DNA from: Bimuria novae-zelandiae CBS 107.79
Taxonomy: Eukaryota > Ascomycota > Dothideomycetes > Pleosporales > Didymosphaeriaceae
Reading direction: 5' to 3'
DNA length: 64,000 bases
NCBI GenBank assembly: GCA_010015655.1
Contig: ML976719.1
Location: 100,335-164,334, forward strand
The notes under the pieces are model-generated. The model ran no database searches and was not told the origin of the DNA. It saw only the letters and a program-made list of their open reading frames with translations. The first letter of the stretch is position 1; each line of letters opens with the position of its first letter. Shown piece by piece: positions 1 to 12,841 of this stretch. The position numbers and the translations under genes are program-made.

Positions 1-477
1 ATCACAGCGCTATCTACTCCTCCCCAAAAGCCTCAACCAGATCTTCTGATGAACTCGCCGCCTCTGGAAATGGCCAACGAAAATCGGTTCAATCTTTCCA
101 GAGAATCTAGTTCCCTGGATGTTCGAAGGCAGCAAGATGATTTGTTGGGAGCGGCATCTCCAGCTACAGTCCAGGGAGTAGCATGGAATTCGCGAGTGGT
201 AACAGGGTCACCGTCGACGCACACCAATGGGAGACCCCCGCATCGCCCGCGCATGAGCTACGATGCACCACAACGCAGTGACCAGGACTCAAGGCGACAG
301 CATCGCAGGCTGTCGCTCTCGTCCAGGCGGGGATATGGCGACTTCCTTGGCGAAAACGACGATGAGGGAGACCTTGGATACGCGGCAAACGAAGATATGG
401 AAGGCAACCGCAAGCGCGTGATTGTTGAAAGGCTGGAGACGGTCAAGGCGAAGAACCCGGTGTTCACTTGGTGTTGA
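1..477 (+). CDS. C-terminal end of an unrecognised protein (5' partial)
   Basis: The reading frame is open from base 1 (frame 1) to a TGA at 475-477, so only the last 158 residues are in the window and the start lies upstream. A methionine codon at 49 is internal to the open frame and need not be the start. The visible part is polar and low in complexity, rich in Ser, Arg, Asp and Gln, and looks disordered. It has an acidic patch (GENDDEGDLGY), then a basic stretch and a short conserved-looking tail, ERLETVKAKNPVFTWC. The tail looks more constrained than the rest and may be a docking motif, but I do not recognise the family. Codon choice resembles that of the neighbouring genes. Confidence 0.55.
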   Translation: MTALSTPPQKPQPDLLMNSPPLEMANENRFNLSRESSSLDVRRQQDDLLGAASPATVQGVAWNSRVVTGSPSTHTNGRPPHRPRMSYDAPQRSDQDSRRQHRRLSLSSRRGYGDFLGENDDEGDLGYAANEDMEGNRKRVIVERLETVKAKNPVFTWC

Positions 478-1376
478 TCTACGATATCTACGAGAGACTA
501 TTCTTAGATGATATATGCATTGGGGGGCGTTGTGGTCTGCATGGCGGCCGGTTGCATATGTGGCGTTATGCCTTGGGCCACTTGGCCATGTGTAGTAACA
601 TGACATTGATGGACCCCACATCCCACCCTCGTAATTCGCACCGCGTTCCACTGCATGCTGCGAGTGCGTCTAGATAAATCTAGATACATCAAGGTTGCAC
701 TGGGCCCAGGGCCTTCCGGTGACAACGCGTTGCACGGTACCCAGGCGTGTCATTTGACCTGATCATCTCGCCGTTGCTTATTCCCCAATATCCACGTTGA
801 ATAATGAAACTGCCGAAAGCGCAATCATTGCGGTGTCAGATGACCGTTGTAAAGGTTGCACGGGCCGCTACTAGCCACGGTGGCGTTGGAAAATCGCTGA
901 CCTCGACATTTGACTGAAAGGCAACAGGCTTCTCAACAGCCCCGCTTATCGCATTTGCGACTCGATTTTCCTACATACGACTTGGAATGTTGGCAGGAAG
1001 TGCAAGAGGGCTGTCGCGCCGGTATCTCAGACGCACGCCATTTCTCGTACGTCCACCTGACTTGTACCTCCAATAGAGCGCTCGAAAGCCGCACCTGGCG
1101 TGGCTCTGCAGGCTGAAACTTCCGCCGGTGGAGAGGTCGAAATCGAAAACCGAGTTCGACAGCTTCGAAAAGAGCTGGCGTTACGACTGCTGCTTGGGGT
1201 TCATTCACTGAGTGCGGGACTTCAGCATCATCAGGTCTTGGCAAGCACTTGATGCTTCGGGTAGCGCCGAAATTCAACTTTGAACAGCACGAACCCCCAT
1301 ACTCTCACCTGGTATCTTACGCCGGGCTCTTACCCTTCAGCTGTTGTGTTTTTCTTACTATATATCGTATATAAAC
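478..1376. other. intergenic, no gene seen
   Basis: About 900 bases between the unknown gene and the SNF2 gene. Short open frames occur on both strands but show no family signature. The stretch presumably holds the terminator of the first gene and the promoter of the second. The last bases before the SNF2 start are T/A-rich (TATATAAAC directly before the ATG). Confidence 0.6.
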
Positions 1377-4300
1377 ATGAATCCAGCCGCCTTACTGGAC
1401 CCCAAAGGCGCGCGTCGTCGAGGTAACTACCCACAACTTTCTTTACCCTCTTCTATTTTACGCCTGGATATTCTGTCCAGCATCCACCCAAATATGTCGG
1501 AAGCTGAGGTGGTTTGGCCGCCGGAAGCTATGCCGTCTCCCCTGTCTGACGACGACGTCTACGCACGTGGTGCGGACGACGAGCAACAACCCTACTACAG
1601 CTCATATGTCGACCATCAGCCACTAATTGCAAATGAAGAAACAGCGGCCGCGGCACCGCAGTACTCCTCCCCCACACCGCAATATCAACAAGCATTTGAT
1701 CCGCGTGCACTTCTCAACCCGAGGTCGGTATCGAAACGTCCAGCGTCCGAGTACGAGCAAGAGCGGGGTCGGGCCACTGATGAAGAATCTCCGGGCCAGA
1801 TTTCGCTTGTCGAGCGTTTGCACAACGTGTATGAACGCACCGCGTCACCCGCGAAGAAAATCAAGACAGACGACGACCACAAGAAGACGCACTCCGCAGC
1901 GAGCTTCGCGGGTCGCAACGCGCTAGAAATGAGCAAGCCGCAAAGTGGACAAGCTACTCCGCTTCCACCGAGCGCTGCAATCGATCTCACGATGAGTAAG
2001 TTTCTGCGGTGCGCAGGAATCAACAATGACACTAATCGGCATGCAGGCGACGACGAGGACGCTGAGGTTCAAGTCGTCCAGGATAATTCTAACGAGATGA
2101 TTTGCCTCGGCAAGATCAAAAACATCTACATTCAGGCCCACTCAGTGCCATATCCTGATCCAAAGAAGTATCACGGCAATCATGGCTCACAGGGCCGCAT
2201 CAAGATCGCTTTTCGACGTGGTGGCGGAGATAGACACAATTACAATATTTTGTGTGTCGATGGAAGTGGTAGAGAGTTTGGCAGGGTCGATCACAGGACT
2301 GCGGGAGGTCTCGCTCCTCTGATGGACAACGCCAAGACAACCGGCATGATGTGGATGGCGTGGACCGAACCTCGTCGGAAGAAACCCGGCGAAGGGCCAC
2401 CGGGCTCACCGCTCAGTTCACTTCTCGGTATGACATTTCAGTTGTACTGCCCCCGGAAGTATGCACAGCACATTGGAAACCACCTCGCAAAAACCAAGAT
2501 ATATCTAGATGATCCATCTTTTGAGCTGCAGCGGTACGATTACTTCAATCCGCAGACCCACAGTCAGTGGACCAAGGAAAGCACCACTTATGCGACCTTC
2601 GAACAGCCACGCCACAATTATGTTTCCAGTGGGTCGTACGTTTTGCGATCGGTCGACGAGATCCGCAGCGATGTGCAAAACGTATTCGACACCATCGGCG
2701 AAGTGGAAGAACTGCCTCTCCGCGAGCCGTCCACGATGGTCAAGACCCCACTCTACAAACACCAGAAGCAAGCACTTTACTTTCTATGGGACAAGGAGCA
2801 GTTACACGATGGTGAAGAGGCAGACCACCGCACAGACCTGTTATGGCAGCCAAAGTTTCGAGATACGGGGCGAAAGTACTATCAACACGTCATCAGCGGG
2901 GAGGAGAGTCCCACTCGGCCTCCGAACAGCTGCCGTGGAGGCATCCTGGCTGATGAGATGGGTCTTGGAAAGACACTCAGCATCTTGTCTCTGGTCGCAG
3001 ATGATGAGTCTAGGGTAGCTGCCTCCATTTTTCAGCAGAAGAAGCCTACGGTCAAACCAGGCATATTGATCCAACCAATCGTCAATTCCCGAGGCACCCT
3101 TCTCGTTTGCCCTCTCAGTACTATGTACAACTGGAAGGAACAGCTGGAGCGTCACTTCCCCGCCGGTCGAGGCCTGAAATGGATCAATTATCATGGCAAG
3201 TCTCGCGGATCACTCACTCCGCAGACCCTCGCCGATCACGATGTAGTCATCACCACATACAACATGATTTCTGCCGATTTCGCCGACAAAGCTGTTCCTC
3301 TTCCGAGGGTCAATTGGTTCCGCATTGTCTTGGACGAGGCTCACGCGATCCGGAATGTGAACACCAAGCAATCTGTCGCTGCTTGCACACTATCTGGTCA
3401 GCGGAGGTGGGCTGTTACAGGAACCCCAGTTCAGAACCGCCTCGATGTTAGTACACTTCTATCTTCACTTGATTTTGACAATGCTGACTTCGTTAGGACC
3501 TTGGTGCTCTGTTCCGGTTCCTCCGTCTTCATCCCTTTGACACCACCAGCGGCTTCAACACTTTCATCCTGGGGCCTTTCAAGAATGCCGACCCTGATGT
3601 CGTGCCGCGGCTGCAACTGCTAGTCAGCTCCGTTACTCTCCGACGTGTCAAGGAGCGTGTGCTTGAGATTGAGCTACCTTCCCGTACCGATCTCGTCGTT
3701 AAGCTGGAGTTCTCCAAAGACGAGCGAAAGCTTCACGACTGGTTCGAGCAAGATTCTTTTCGCAAGGTGAATGCCGTCACATCCGGCGATAAGATGGGTG
3801 GCAAGTCTTACGCTCGTATCCTCACCGCTATCACCAATCTTCGGCTCATATGCGCCCACGGCCGTGATCTCCTCAACGAAGAAGCGCTGAAGGTGACCGA
3901 TGGAATGACTTATGACAACCCGATGGAGATTGCGGACGAAGACAATGCTGATGCAGCAACCATCAATCGTCATCAGGCATATGACATGCTTGAGTTATTC
4001 CGCCAGACCGACAGTGACGAGTGCGCATATCCTGATTGTCGCACCAAGCTCGCTTCCAACGAAGTTGATGACGATGACGAGGATGACGCCAAGGCAGACA
4101 CCGCTGGACACATGACTTCGTGTTATCATATAGTGTGCGCGAAGCATACACGGGCGCTTCGTCAAGAGCTAGCCAAGAGCTCTGCTGATGATGGGCTCTG
4201 CACGTGTCCTTTCTGTGATTCTCGTATCACGCAGACCCTGTTTGAACTGAGGAAATCAGATTACGCAACATATCTAGAGGAGCAGGAACGCTTGAAGCGG

Positions 4301-4937
4301 GATCCGAAACTCTCGAAGAAGATTGGTGCTTACGTTGGACCTTCTACGAAGACGAAGGCTCTGCTAACAGACCTGGCTGAGCACCGGGCGTGGAGCATGG
4401 CTCACCCTCACGAAGCGCCTATCAAGAGGTACGTACCCTTTGTATTGATAGGTCATGTAAACGCTAACATATGACAGCGTTGTCTTCTCAACGTGGACCA
4501 CCCACCTCGACCTCATCGAGATCGCGCTCACGAATGAGGGCCACAAGTATGTCCGGCTCGACGGCCGCATGTCGCGCGAAGCCCGCAACCGCTCCCTCGA
4601 AGCCTTCGACAAAGACGACTCCGTCACCATCATCCTCGTGTCCATCGGCGCCGGCGGTCTCGGTCTCAACCTCACAAAGGCGAACAATGCGTTCGTCATG
4701 GAGCCGCAGTTCAACCCGGCCGCCGAGGCTCAAGCTGTCGACCGCGTACATCGTCTTGGCCAAACGCGTCCTGTCACCATCAAGCGCTTCATCATGGAGA
4801 ACAGCTTCGAGGAGAAGATGCTGGATCTGCAGCGCAAGAAGAAGGCGCTCGCGGACCTGACGATGGCGAGGGAGAAGAGCACCAAAGAGCAGGCCGCGAA
4901 GCAGCGGCTGGAGGATTTGCGCTCGCTTTTCAGATAA
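1377..4937 (+). CDS. SNF2-family ATPase with RING finger (Rad5/HLTF-like)
   Basis: Probable DNA-dependent ATPase and RING ubiquitin ligase of the Rad5/HLTF/Rad16 group, expected in the nucleus at stalled forks or on chromatin. The Walker A region reads GGILADEMGLGKT (about 2936-2974), followed by DEAHAIRN and RRWAVTGTPVQNR. A RING-type Cys/His cluster begins CAYPDC and ends CTCPFC (about 4021-4218). The helicase C-lobe includes GAGGLGLNL and VDRVHRLGQTRP. I infer three introns: 1996-2046, 3447-3496 and 4429-4477. Together the exons give about 1136 residues. The first intron is a multiple of three and would not break the frame if retained. The start is uncertain. The ATG at 1377 opens MNPAALLDPKG, a motif echoed later as DPRALLNPRS, but a donor-like GTAACT at 1423 might mark a further 5' intron, and the ATG at 1494 is an alternative. 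The acidic linker before the RING is disordered. Confidence 0.88.
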
Positions 4938-6162
4938 AGGTGTGGCATTTCTCAGCATATCATGACATGTCGGCATGGCGTTTGGTGTCTGCATAGGGAA
5001 TGGAGTGGGTGTATGATTTCGCAGGAAGGCGTCAAGGGCGCGGATCTCATCATCACACCAGGGCATATTTCGTATTGGAGGTGGCTTGTGCACGGCGGAG
5101 GCATTGGCGGTATTACTCTCAGCACACTCATACCACACTGGTGCCGGTCGTATAGATCATCCTTTCGCCGGAGTCGCTAGCTTCACTTTGAGCAATATCT
5201 AATGAGCAATATCTAAGGAGGGTAGACGAGCATCCCCATCTCGCATTCTTTGTTAACATGTGACGATCGAACCCGTGGAGGTGGACGTTTCTCCGCGGAG
5301 ATGCTTGATGGGCTGGCGTCGCTGTCTCAAACGCTCCAACCACCCAGAGACGAGGATTTTGTATGTGTAGAGTAATGGAAATTCGGATCAAGGTGGCGGT
5401 TTGCGGGGAAGGCATCCTGGAGTCTCGAAGATTAATAAGACGCCCTTCTTGCCTCCTCCTACTTATTCCTTTCGCACGTCTTGCGGTCGCTGTTGTACCG
5501 GCTTCTCTGAATACCTAGGCATCTCTCTCTCTTCAACAGGGAGTCCTGCTGAAGGTCTTTGTCTCAGAAGAAAGATGTGTCATGAAGATGTTCGACATGC
5601 GGCGTAGCATCTCACTCTGCGATTCAGGCCCGTCCTTGGAGCCTTGTACACGTTCAGGCCATCTACACATTCTGAAAGATGTTCTGGGTTTGAATTTGAG
5701 GGATGCGATGAGGAGTCGCGCGATGTTGGAGTAGGAGGGTCCGGGACGAAGCGGCTGTTCGGACGGACGGGGACCAGGGTTGGATAGGCTAAGCGTGGCT
5801 GGCCGAGGGTTTTCGCGCGAAGGTCGGGCGTGCTGATGAACGAACGAACAAACGTCCCAAGACTCACTGATCGTGAAGAAAGGTCTGTTGTGAAGGAGAC
5901 GAGGGAATGAACGTCACTGAGCAAGGGCATAGGCGTTGGGGGGTTTGCCTTAGGGAATGGATGCAATCCTGACGCTTCAGGATGGGATAGCTGCATCCTC
6001 ACGTCAATTGTGGAAGTCGTCAATGGGTAAACGTTTCCGTTTCCTATGAAATCATCTAACTATTTCTCAGTTTGTATCATTTCCTGAACGTCGCTTCCGC
6101 GATCCTGCCCTGCGACCGTCCAACCATCACTCCATTGTCGCCCACACCCTCACATCGAGCGC
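4938..6162. other. intergenic between convergent genes, no gene seen
   Basis: The SNF2 gene and the permease gene converge on this 1.2 kb. A 147-residue open frame on the minus strand (5580-6023) has no recognisable domain and looks fortuitous. The only structure I see is a 14-bp tandem duplication, listed separately. Confidence 0.55.
5189..5216. repeat. 14-bp tandem duplication
   Basis: TGAGCAATATCTAA occurs twice back to back without a mismatch. It lies in non-coding DNA downstream of the SNF2 gene and probably reflects slippage. Confidence 0.8.
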
Positions 6163-7841
6163 CTACGTGGTGTAGATGAAGTCAGGGCGGACATCACCGA
6201 GATCCTTGATCTCCTGTTCACTCTTACCCTCGATGAGGTAGTCGCGCCTTCCAGTCTTGCGCATGTGGTTTTCGCGCTTCAACAGGACGTGCGTGAGGAC
6301 TGTTCCTCCGAACAAGCACACGAACATGTATCCGAGCACGGTGCCGTGGCCGGTCCAGTACCGCGGTTTTTGCGGCGCCATGAAGATGTTCGACGAGACA
6401 ACACCATTCATGTTACCCCAGCCGACGACTATGCCGACCATGACACCACGCTTGAGTGATCCCTCAACGTTGTTGGACGCCCAGGTCAGCGTGTTCGCTA
6501 CCGTAGGATAGATTCCAGCGGCTCCCAAAAAGGTTCCAGCATACTGCACGTGCGGGTTCTTGGTAGCGAGCAACATGGCGAAACCGACGCAACCCATCAG
6601 GGAGACGGCCATGTTGCAGTAGCCACGGTACTTGGTACGGTCGGCAAACCACCCGATGAAGACGGTCATGGCCGCGGCGACGGCGTACGGAGGCACCGAC
6701 ATGAGCTGCAGATGGGTTCCCTTGTAGCCCATGCCATCCTGTAGAATGGTTGGCAGAAAGAGCGAGAACGAGTACAGCGGGCACAGGCAGCCCATGTACT
6801 GCAGCGCATAGGCCCACGTCTTCCAATCCTTGCAAGCCTGGAACACGTATTTGCGGCTGATCTTCTCGGCCTCGGCACGCGTCTGGTTGTCAGCGCGGAG
6901 ACGTCGCTGGGCTCGCAGCCTCTCGTCGGGAGTGAGGAAACCAGCGGTGTCTGGGAAATTGAACACCATCTTCCAGCAGAAGGCGCCGACGAAAACGGTC
7001 ATGAGACCCTCAAGAATGACTGCCAAGCGTTAGACGGTTCGGAATCCGAGACTGGCAACACTTACAGATCCAGCGCCATCCCTCGTAGCCACCAACACCA
7101 TCCATTTGAATGATCGCGGCGGCAAGGAGACCACCGAAAGATCCAGCCAAGGCAGCAGCCGAGAAGAAAAGAGCGGCACGGAAACCGAGCTCCTGACGCT
7201 TGTACCAACAACTTCGGGGCGTTAGCGACGAGCATGAACGGCAGCCCTTCGATTTGAACCACTTACGAAAGATAATAATTCACGCCAGGGAACAATCCAG
7301 CCTCAGTGAGGCCAAGGAACCAACGACAAGCAAGGAGACCGGCCTGGTTTTCGACGCAGCCCATCAGGGTCATAATAATGCCCCACGCAATGATGATGCT
7401 TGTGAAAAAGACACGCGGCGAGTAACGCTTGAGGAGAATGTTGGTAAGGGGCTCAGCTCCAGCGTACGAGATGAAGAAGATGGTCAAGGCATTGTTGTAG
7501 TCACGCCCATGCATGCCAATGCCCTTCTCGAGTTTGGCCGTCTTTGCGTTGCCAATGTTTGTGCGGTCCAGGAAAGACAGTAGATACAAGAGCGAGAGCC
7601 ATGGCACTAGCCAGCGATCGATCTTCCACACCAGCGCTTTGTCCTAGAGACGGTCAGCGAGCAAACGGAAGAAGATGGGAAGAGGTCGTACAAGACGGGC
7701 GCGCTCCTCGTCGGTCTTGCCGACATCGGGGTCGGGCAAGTCATCATAGTACTCGCCGGGCGAAACAGTGCCGTTGCTTTCCTGCTCGTTGGAGAGGACC
7801 TGGGCCTTCTCAGTGTCGAGGTCGCTTTTTTCGGCGGCCAT
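6163..7841 (-). CDS. MFS permease, allantoate permease (Dal5/ACS anion:cation symporter) family
   Basis: Plasma-membrane transporter of the fungal ACS family, which imports organic anions and vitamins such as allantoate, nicotinate or pantothenate. The exact substrate cannot be read from the sequence. Four exons are inferred on the minus strand (7841-7692, 7643-7267, 7211-7066, 7019-6163), with introns at 7644-7691, 7212-7266 and 7020-7065. They give 509 residues, normal for the family. A soluble acidic N-terminus ending DEERARL leads into the first helix, with the family signature LSFLDRTNIGNAK. About twelve hydrophobic segments follow, with a central hydrophilic loop rich in Arg and Gln (about 7011-6850 in exon 4). 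The C-tail is basic and short. All four exons join in one frame with no damage, so the gene is probably functional. Confidence 0.88.
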
Positions 7842-10800
7842 GTCGATGGATTGGCTGGAGTGCAAGTGACCACTGTCGAGCACACAAAGGGGAGCAGCCG
7901 GGGGTATTATACTCCCAACTTGGTCCCTGTAGGCTGCAAACAACAGTGGAATATCGGCTGGGATCCTTAGCGGCATGCACCCCGTGGGGACGGTTGTATG
8001 GGACGAGTGTCTTCGATGAGGCCTGCTTGGCTCGCCGCGCCTTGCCAGGGCGTCCCGAAACGGGGAGCGAGTTGTCAGCCAGACTCATCCTAGGACGATC
8101 TCACTCAAGAGCAGCCTGCGCAACGTTACGCGTATCCATTGAAAGCTATATGGATCTTGTACAAGGACCACGTCAAAACAGGGATAGAAATGTCACAACA
8201 AAGAACACACAAACGGTCAAGATTCGCGTGCAGCACTTGCCCTACCTTCACGCCCGCGTTCCACACGTCCGCGACCCTTTTTCCAGGCATCTCTGCGTCT
8301 CTCACCCTCCTGCCGGTCACTGGACAAGGTATCGGGCCAAGCGCATCCTTTGGGCAGGTCAGATGTTCCAGAACAAATGGACTGGCGTCGGGTTCACTGC
8401 TGGGCGTTATCTTGAGAACTCTCGAAAAACGCCACCCAAGACCTTGGCAACAACGCCCTCAAGCATGTCATGATAACACAGCCAAAACCTAATAACGCGT
8501 ACTGCATCCACGCGAGCGACGAAGCTTTGCCCAGCACCCCGAAGGACAAGAACCTCGCCGCGAGACACAACACAACGTTTCACGATGTTGCTGTGGTGTT
8601 GAGCGCTCTTCGAATCGTCTTCCCCACACCTGGCTCGTGGAGGCGGGCAATCTACATGGCTTGGCGGCTTTTAGCGCCAGCCGCCCCCGCCCACTGCACT
8701 ACGCGCTCGCTGGGCTTCCGCGCCTGTGTGCACAATTAGAAAATCGCCGCTGCTTACAGTTAAGACACAGCCGATGCGCATCGGATAAATGGAAGTCGGC
8801 CCTGCTGCAATTCGCTCGCATCAATGCCACGCCCTGACACCAAGAGATCTGCGCATTCGTCCGCAAATGGCGCCTCGGATTGCCTCAGCATTGCGTGTGC
8901 CATGCTTGCGCAACAACAGAACCTGGATCACGGCGCACCGGGACCCAGTCTACACGTGGAGGCGCGGCTACCATCACGGCTGGTCATTCATTTTGGCGGG
9001 CAGTCCCCGGAAAGGTCGAATGCGACAGCGGAAACTGCATCTGCCGTACTATCGGCCCGTCTGCCTTTGACAGCAAACTCAGCTGTCGCAGCAGTCAGCA
9101 ACAAGTCAAGTCATTACCCAAGCGACCGGTAAGCGCTTGCAATATCGACGTAAGCGCGCCGGCCAGGGTATCTATGTAAGGCCAAAGAAAGGGCCATCTG
9201 AAGAACCTGCACCCAATTTACTCTGTGCCTAGACCATCGCCCTTGCATCCAAGCCCTCACGGTATGATAATGGTCGGACGCACCTATTTTTTTTTTATAT
9301 ATATCTTCCGGTAAGTGATGCGGCGCAGTGCTCACTCAAGCATAATAGTCTTCATTTCCCGTGTACGAAGATTTGATGCCAGCATAACCCTGCAGAATGC
9401 ATGTACCTACGGCTCCACCGACTCCCGCATCTCTAGCCGCAACGCGGTAACTGTTGGTTCATCTCCCGCGCCAAGTTGAATAATGTTCCACCACACGTTG
9501 TTGAGATACGTCTCATTTGCAGCCCAACGGTATCGCGCGGCTGGATAATTACCCAGGAAGGGCGCAAGGACCGGACCGCCTTCCTACTTGTCGGAATCGC
9601 AGTGGTGCCGCGTTCTATACTTACCAATGCGGGTACCCAGACCTCAATTCCTTGCCGCGACCCTGGTGGAAATGGGTTCCCCTGAGCTTTTCGTTGCTTC
9701 GATGTTTTGATTTGACATCAAGATGCTCGAAAGCGCGGCAAGCAGGAAATTCAGCAACTGGAGAAGGCACTTTGATAAGCCGTGACCCGACCATTTACGG
9801 ACTTTCTATTTACTGGAATACGCTTGCATCTCTGAAGATTGCTCTCTCTCGCTGGATAATAGCGTCCACAACGATGGGTACGCTTTGCGGCACAGCACGC
9901 ATCAAACGAGGAGCGAGAAGACGCTGCATGAGGCTGTATTCTTAACCGGTCAGTTCGTCTAGGATTTGCTTCCTTCCAGTACCATGCTTATCTATGTAGT
10001 GGAAGGGGAGTATTGCTTTCAGCAAATGCGCCGATCTTTGAAATGATACTGCAGGTGCAGCAACCGTTCGGGTACTGCAGCCGCCATGTACCACCGTCTT
10101 GATATCAGCACTACATGCTATCAAAGAAGACGTCGGTAGTTGTATCACTAACTCAACCAGTATCAATCCAACCATGGCATCCATTTTTGTGCAGCAGAGC
10201 ATATTCTTTAATCTTGGGCTACCCATGATCGCTGCCAGACTCACGAAGGATGGCATAGTTTCCACAATGCCATATATTTTTAATCTTCAATCTACCACTC
10301 GCAGACTATATACGTTCCACGCCAATTTCGCCAGCAACGGTTCACTTCGCCTCCCTCGGCAAAGGAGTCGTGTAACTGCAGAGCTGCAACTTACGCGCTC
10401 GTCGTATATCGTCTGCGAAGTACCCGTTTGACAGCATCACGAGAATGCTTATACCTACATGGCGCCTGTCACGCGGTGTCTAGGGGAAGGTACGTTGCAG
10501 CTGGTGTGACTATAGTGTACGGGTACCTGCTGCGCCGTTCCGAGATTTTGGTTCTAACGGTACATCACATTGGGAGGCAGGACCTCGGGAGGTTGAGGTA
10601 CACGTGAGGGTACATGATGTTGCGATTACGGGCCTCGCTGTATCCTAACTTGATAAACACCGGGTCCAAGGCGAAAAGACGTCCTCGTGTGGGAAGAACG
10701 GGAAATTACTGATTGAAACTGCATACACACCCCGCGACTTGCGTAAACTCGCGCGGAGTAAACATTCAGGGTGTTCGAATTCACACAACAGTGTAAGGGC

Positions 10801-10937
10801 ATGTCTAGGAAGATCAAAATACCCTCTGATGATTTGTATGCCATGTCATTTCATGTTGTACATTCAATACATTATACATTTTCCAGTTCATATATCTTTT
10901 GTATTCATATCACATGCATCCACCACACCCGTACTGT
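7842..10937. other. 3.1-kb stretch without a recognisable gene
   Basis: This is the longest gene-free stretch outside the transposon block. Open frames are short, overlap on both strands and carry no family signature. Base composition looks similar to the flanks, with no RIP-like AT richness. A poly-T/TA tract (a T run, then TATATATA) lies near 9290-9302. The first few hundred bases must hold the promoter of the permease. I see no tRNA-like or hairpin structure that stands out. Confidence 0.5.
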
Positions 10938-12841
10938 CTACGAGCAAACATCCAATTTCGCAACACTAGGATCATGGTCGCTAATTTGCGACGCGCGGTC
11001 CACCCACGTGCTGATATGCACGTGCTCGTACTTCGCACCCTTCTTCAGCGAGTCGGAGATAAACATGTGGTCGAGCTGCTGCGCCTGCATATCAAAGAGG
11101 TACGTGTAGCGCTCGACGGGCTTGATTCCGACGACGGCATCAAGGTCGTTGAGTCCGGAGATGCTCACGTAGCTCGTGAGCGGCGCTACGGCGATGAATT
11201 CGTTGTAGTCGCCGGCGGTGATGACGTGGGCGTTTTTGTCTTGGGTGAGGATGTCCTGTTGCACAAACCGTTAGTTGGTACACTCTGTCATTGCACAGAA
11301 GTTAAGGGGTGGGGAAGGTATACCTTGACGAAGTTTGCAGTCAGTTCGGCCTGCGCCTGGCGGTCTTCGACGCCACCGTTTACGGGCGGCCGCGCATCGC
11401 CCTGGATGCTGCTGCTGCCGCCTTTGCTGCCGAAATGCACGTTCACAGTGTAGAAGGTGCCCTCGGGCTTACCCTTCTTGCCAAGGACTTCCCACTGCGC
11501 GACCAGCGGCTTGCGGCTCGCCGTCCACGCCTCGTTCGTAGGGTCGATGCGGCCGGGGTTGTACTTGAGAGTCGGGCCAGGGAGAACTTCGTTGGCATCG
11601 AGGGAGCCTCCGGGGTTAGGCTTGTACAGGCGGACAAGCGAAGGCCTGTAGAAGTAGGCTACGCGGATGTTGCCTCCTGGAGCGCCACCGTCCTTATCAT
11701 CTACGGGGTCGACCTCGGTGAAAGCATACTGTGGGCCTCCCGCTGCGACGATGGCGGAGGCGAGCATAGTAAGAGTGAGGTTGGCTGTGACGACAGCGTC
11801 GTTGGTCTCGCCGTTGTTGTCCTGGACTTCCTGGAGGAAGATGACGTCGGGAGACCTGAGGTAGTCGACAATTTGCTCCGCAACGGCTGGCAAGTGGCTG
11901 CTGGTCGGAGAAAGGTTCTCAACGTTGTAAGCACCGAAGGTAATGCCGCCGCACTTTCCATCAGACTTCAGCTTGGTGGCGGAGGGGAGCGCAGGCTTCT
12001 CCGATTTTTTTACTTTGATGGCCGTGGTGGGGAGGATGCGGTAGAATCCAAAGGCTTGCGTAACGACGCCGGTAATGTCCTCCAAATCGTCGCCGAGCTT
12101 GGTCGTTGCCGGGTTCTTGGAGCCGTCAAGGGGCGACCCAATGATGATGGTCTCTGGGTTCGCGTCCTTGTCGACCTGGGTGAGGCCGTCACGGCCATTG
12201 CGTCCAGTAACCTTCCAATCGCCAATTACCCACGTGTCACCGAAGTTGTTCGGCTTGTTCACAGCGGTGGGCTTCCTCACTGTGACGAGCTCTCCGGAAA
12301 GGCTCTCCCAAAAGTCCATGCCATAATTCTTCGGGTCCAAAACAGGGTTCGCGACCGATATTAATGAGACATTGTTCGGGACAGCAAAAACGAATCCACT
12401 ATCCAGACTGCTAAATTGCTGGGTAGGAGGATTGGAGGTATCCTTTCCGACGACGAGTGGTTTGGCGGCGTTTCCACTCGACAGCCTCTCCTCCAGTACC
12501 GGGCTTGCGAGCTCAGTCAGGTAGACATAGTCCTTGCTGGACCGGTATTCGCTAATCTTGCCACCAATGGAAATGGCATCTCCAACAGTCAAGTTGTTGG
12601 TAGAAGCAAACTTGGAACCGAAAACGTATATCGATTCGGATGTCCTGGCGTCGCGGTCCGGCTTAGTTGAGCGGATCCAGATACCATCGGGGCCCTTCGC
12701 AGTCACGATTCCGGTGACGTTGGACACAGTCTGTCCGTTATAGGGCGACAGGAACTTGTTGCCATTGATCTCAGCGATTGTCACAGCAGAAGAAACAGCA
12801 ACAGAAGCCGCAAGGCTAAGAAAACGAACGAGAGAAGCCAT
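10938..12841 (-). CDS. secreted endonuclease/exonuclease/phosphatase-family nuclease
   Basis: Predicted extracellular nuclease of the EEP fold (ExeM/NucH-like), which cleaves phosphodiester bonds in DNA or RNA with a divalent metal. Exon 1 runs 12841-11324 and exon 2 11255-10938. The intron 11256-11323 starts GTATAC and ends CAACAG. The product has 611 residues. The first 19 or so residues (MASLVRFLSLAASVAVSSA) form a signal peptide. The N-terminal third is OB-like (NGQTVSNVTGIVTAKGPDG) with an FWESLSGELVTV segment typical of these proteins. EEP motifs appear in order: FGAYNVENL, DVIFLQEVQD, then in exon 2 AGDYNEF and the C-terminal ISDHDP. These place the metal-binding Glu and Asp and the catalytic His. 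The gene stands alone. Nutrient scavenging or degradation of extracellular DNA is the likely role, by inference. Confidence 0.87.

Noticed and set aside
1423..1480. Possible 58-bp intron just after the SNF2 start (GTAACT to CCAG)
   Set aside because: Splicing would put the rest of the protein out of frame, so I kept the region as coding and flagged the start as uncertain.
5580..6023. 147-codon minus-strand frame
   Set aside because: Low-complexity Ser/Pro/Arg translation, no domain and no conserved splice context.
7544..8473. 309-codon plus-strand frame overlapping the permease 5' end
   Set aside because: Arg/Cys-rich translation with no domain, antisense to the first exons of the permease.
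11309..12364. 351-codon plus-strand frame opposite the secreted nuclease
   Set aside because: Antisense shadow of a gene with a signal peptide and all EEP motifs. The frame itself has no recognisable domain.
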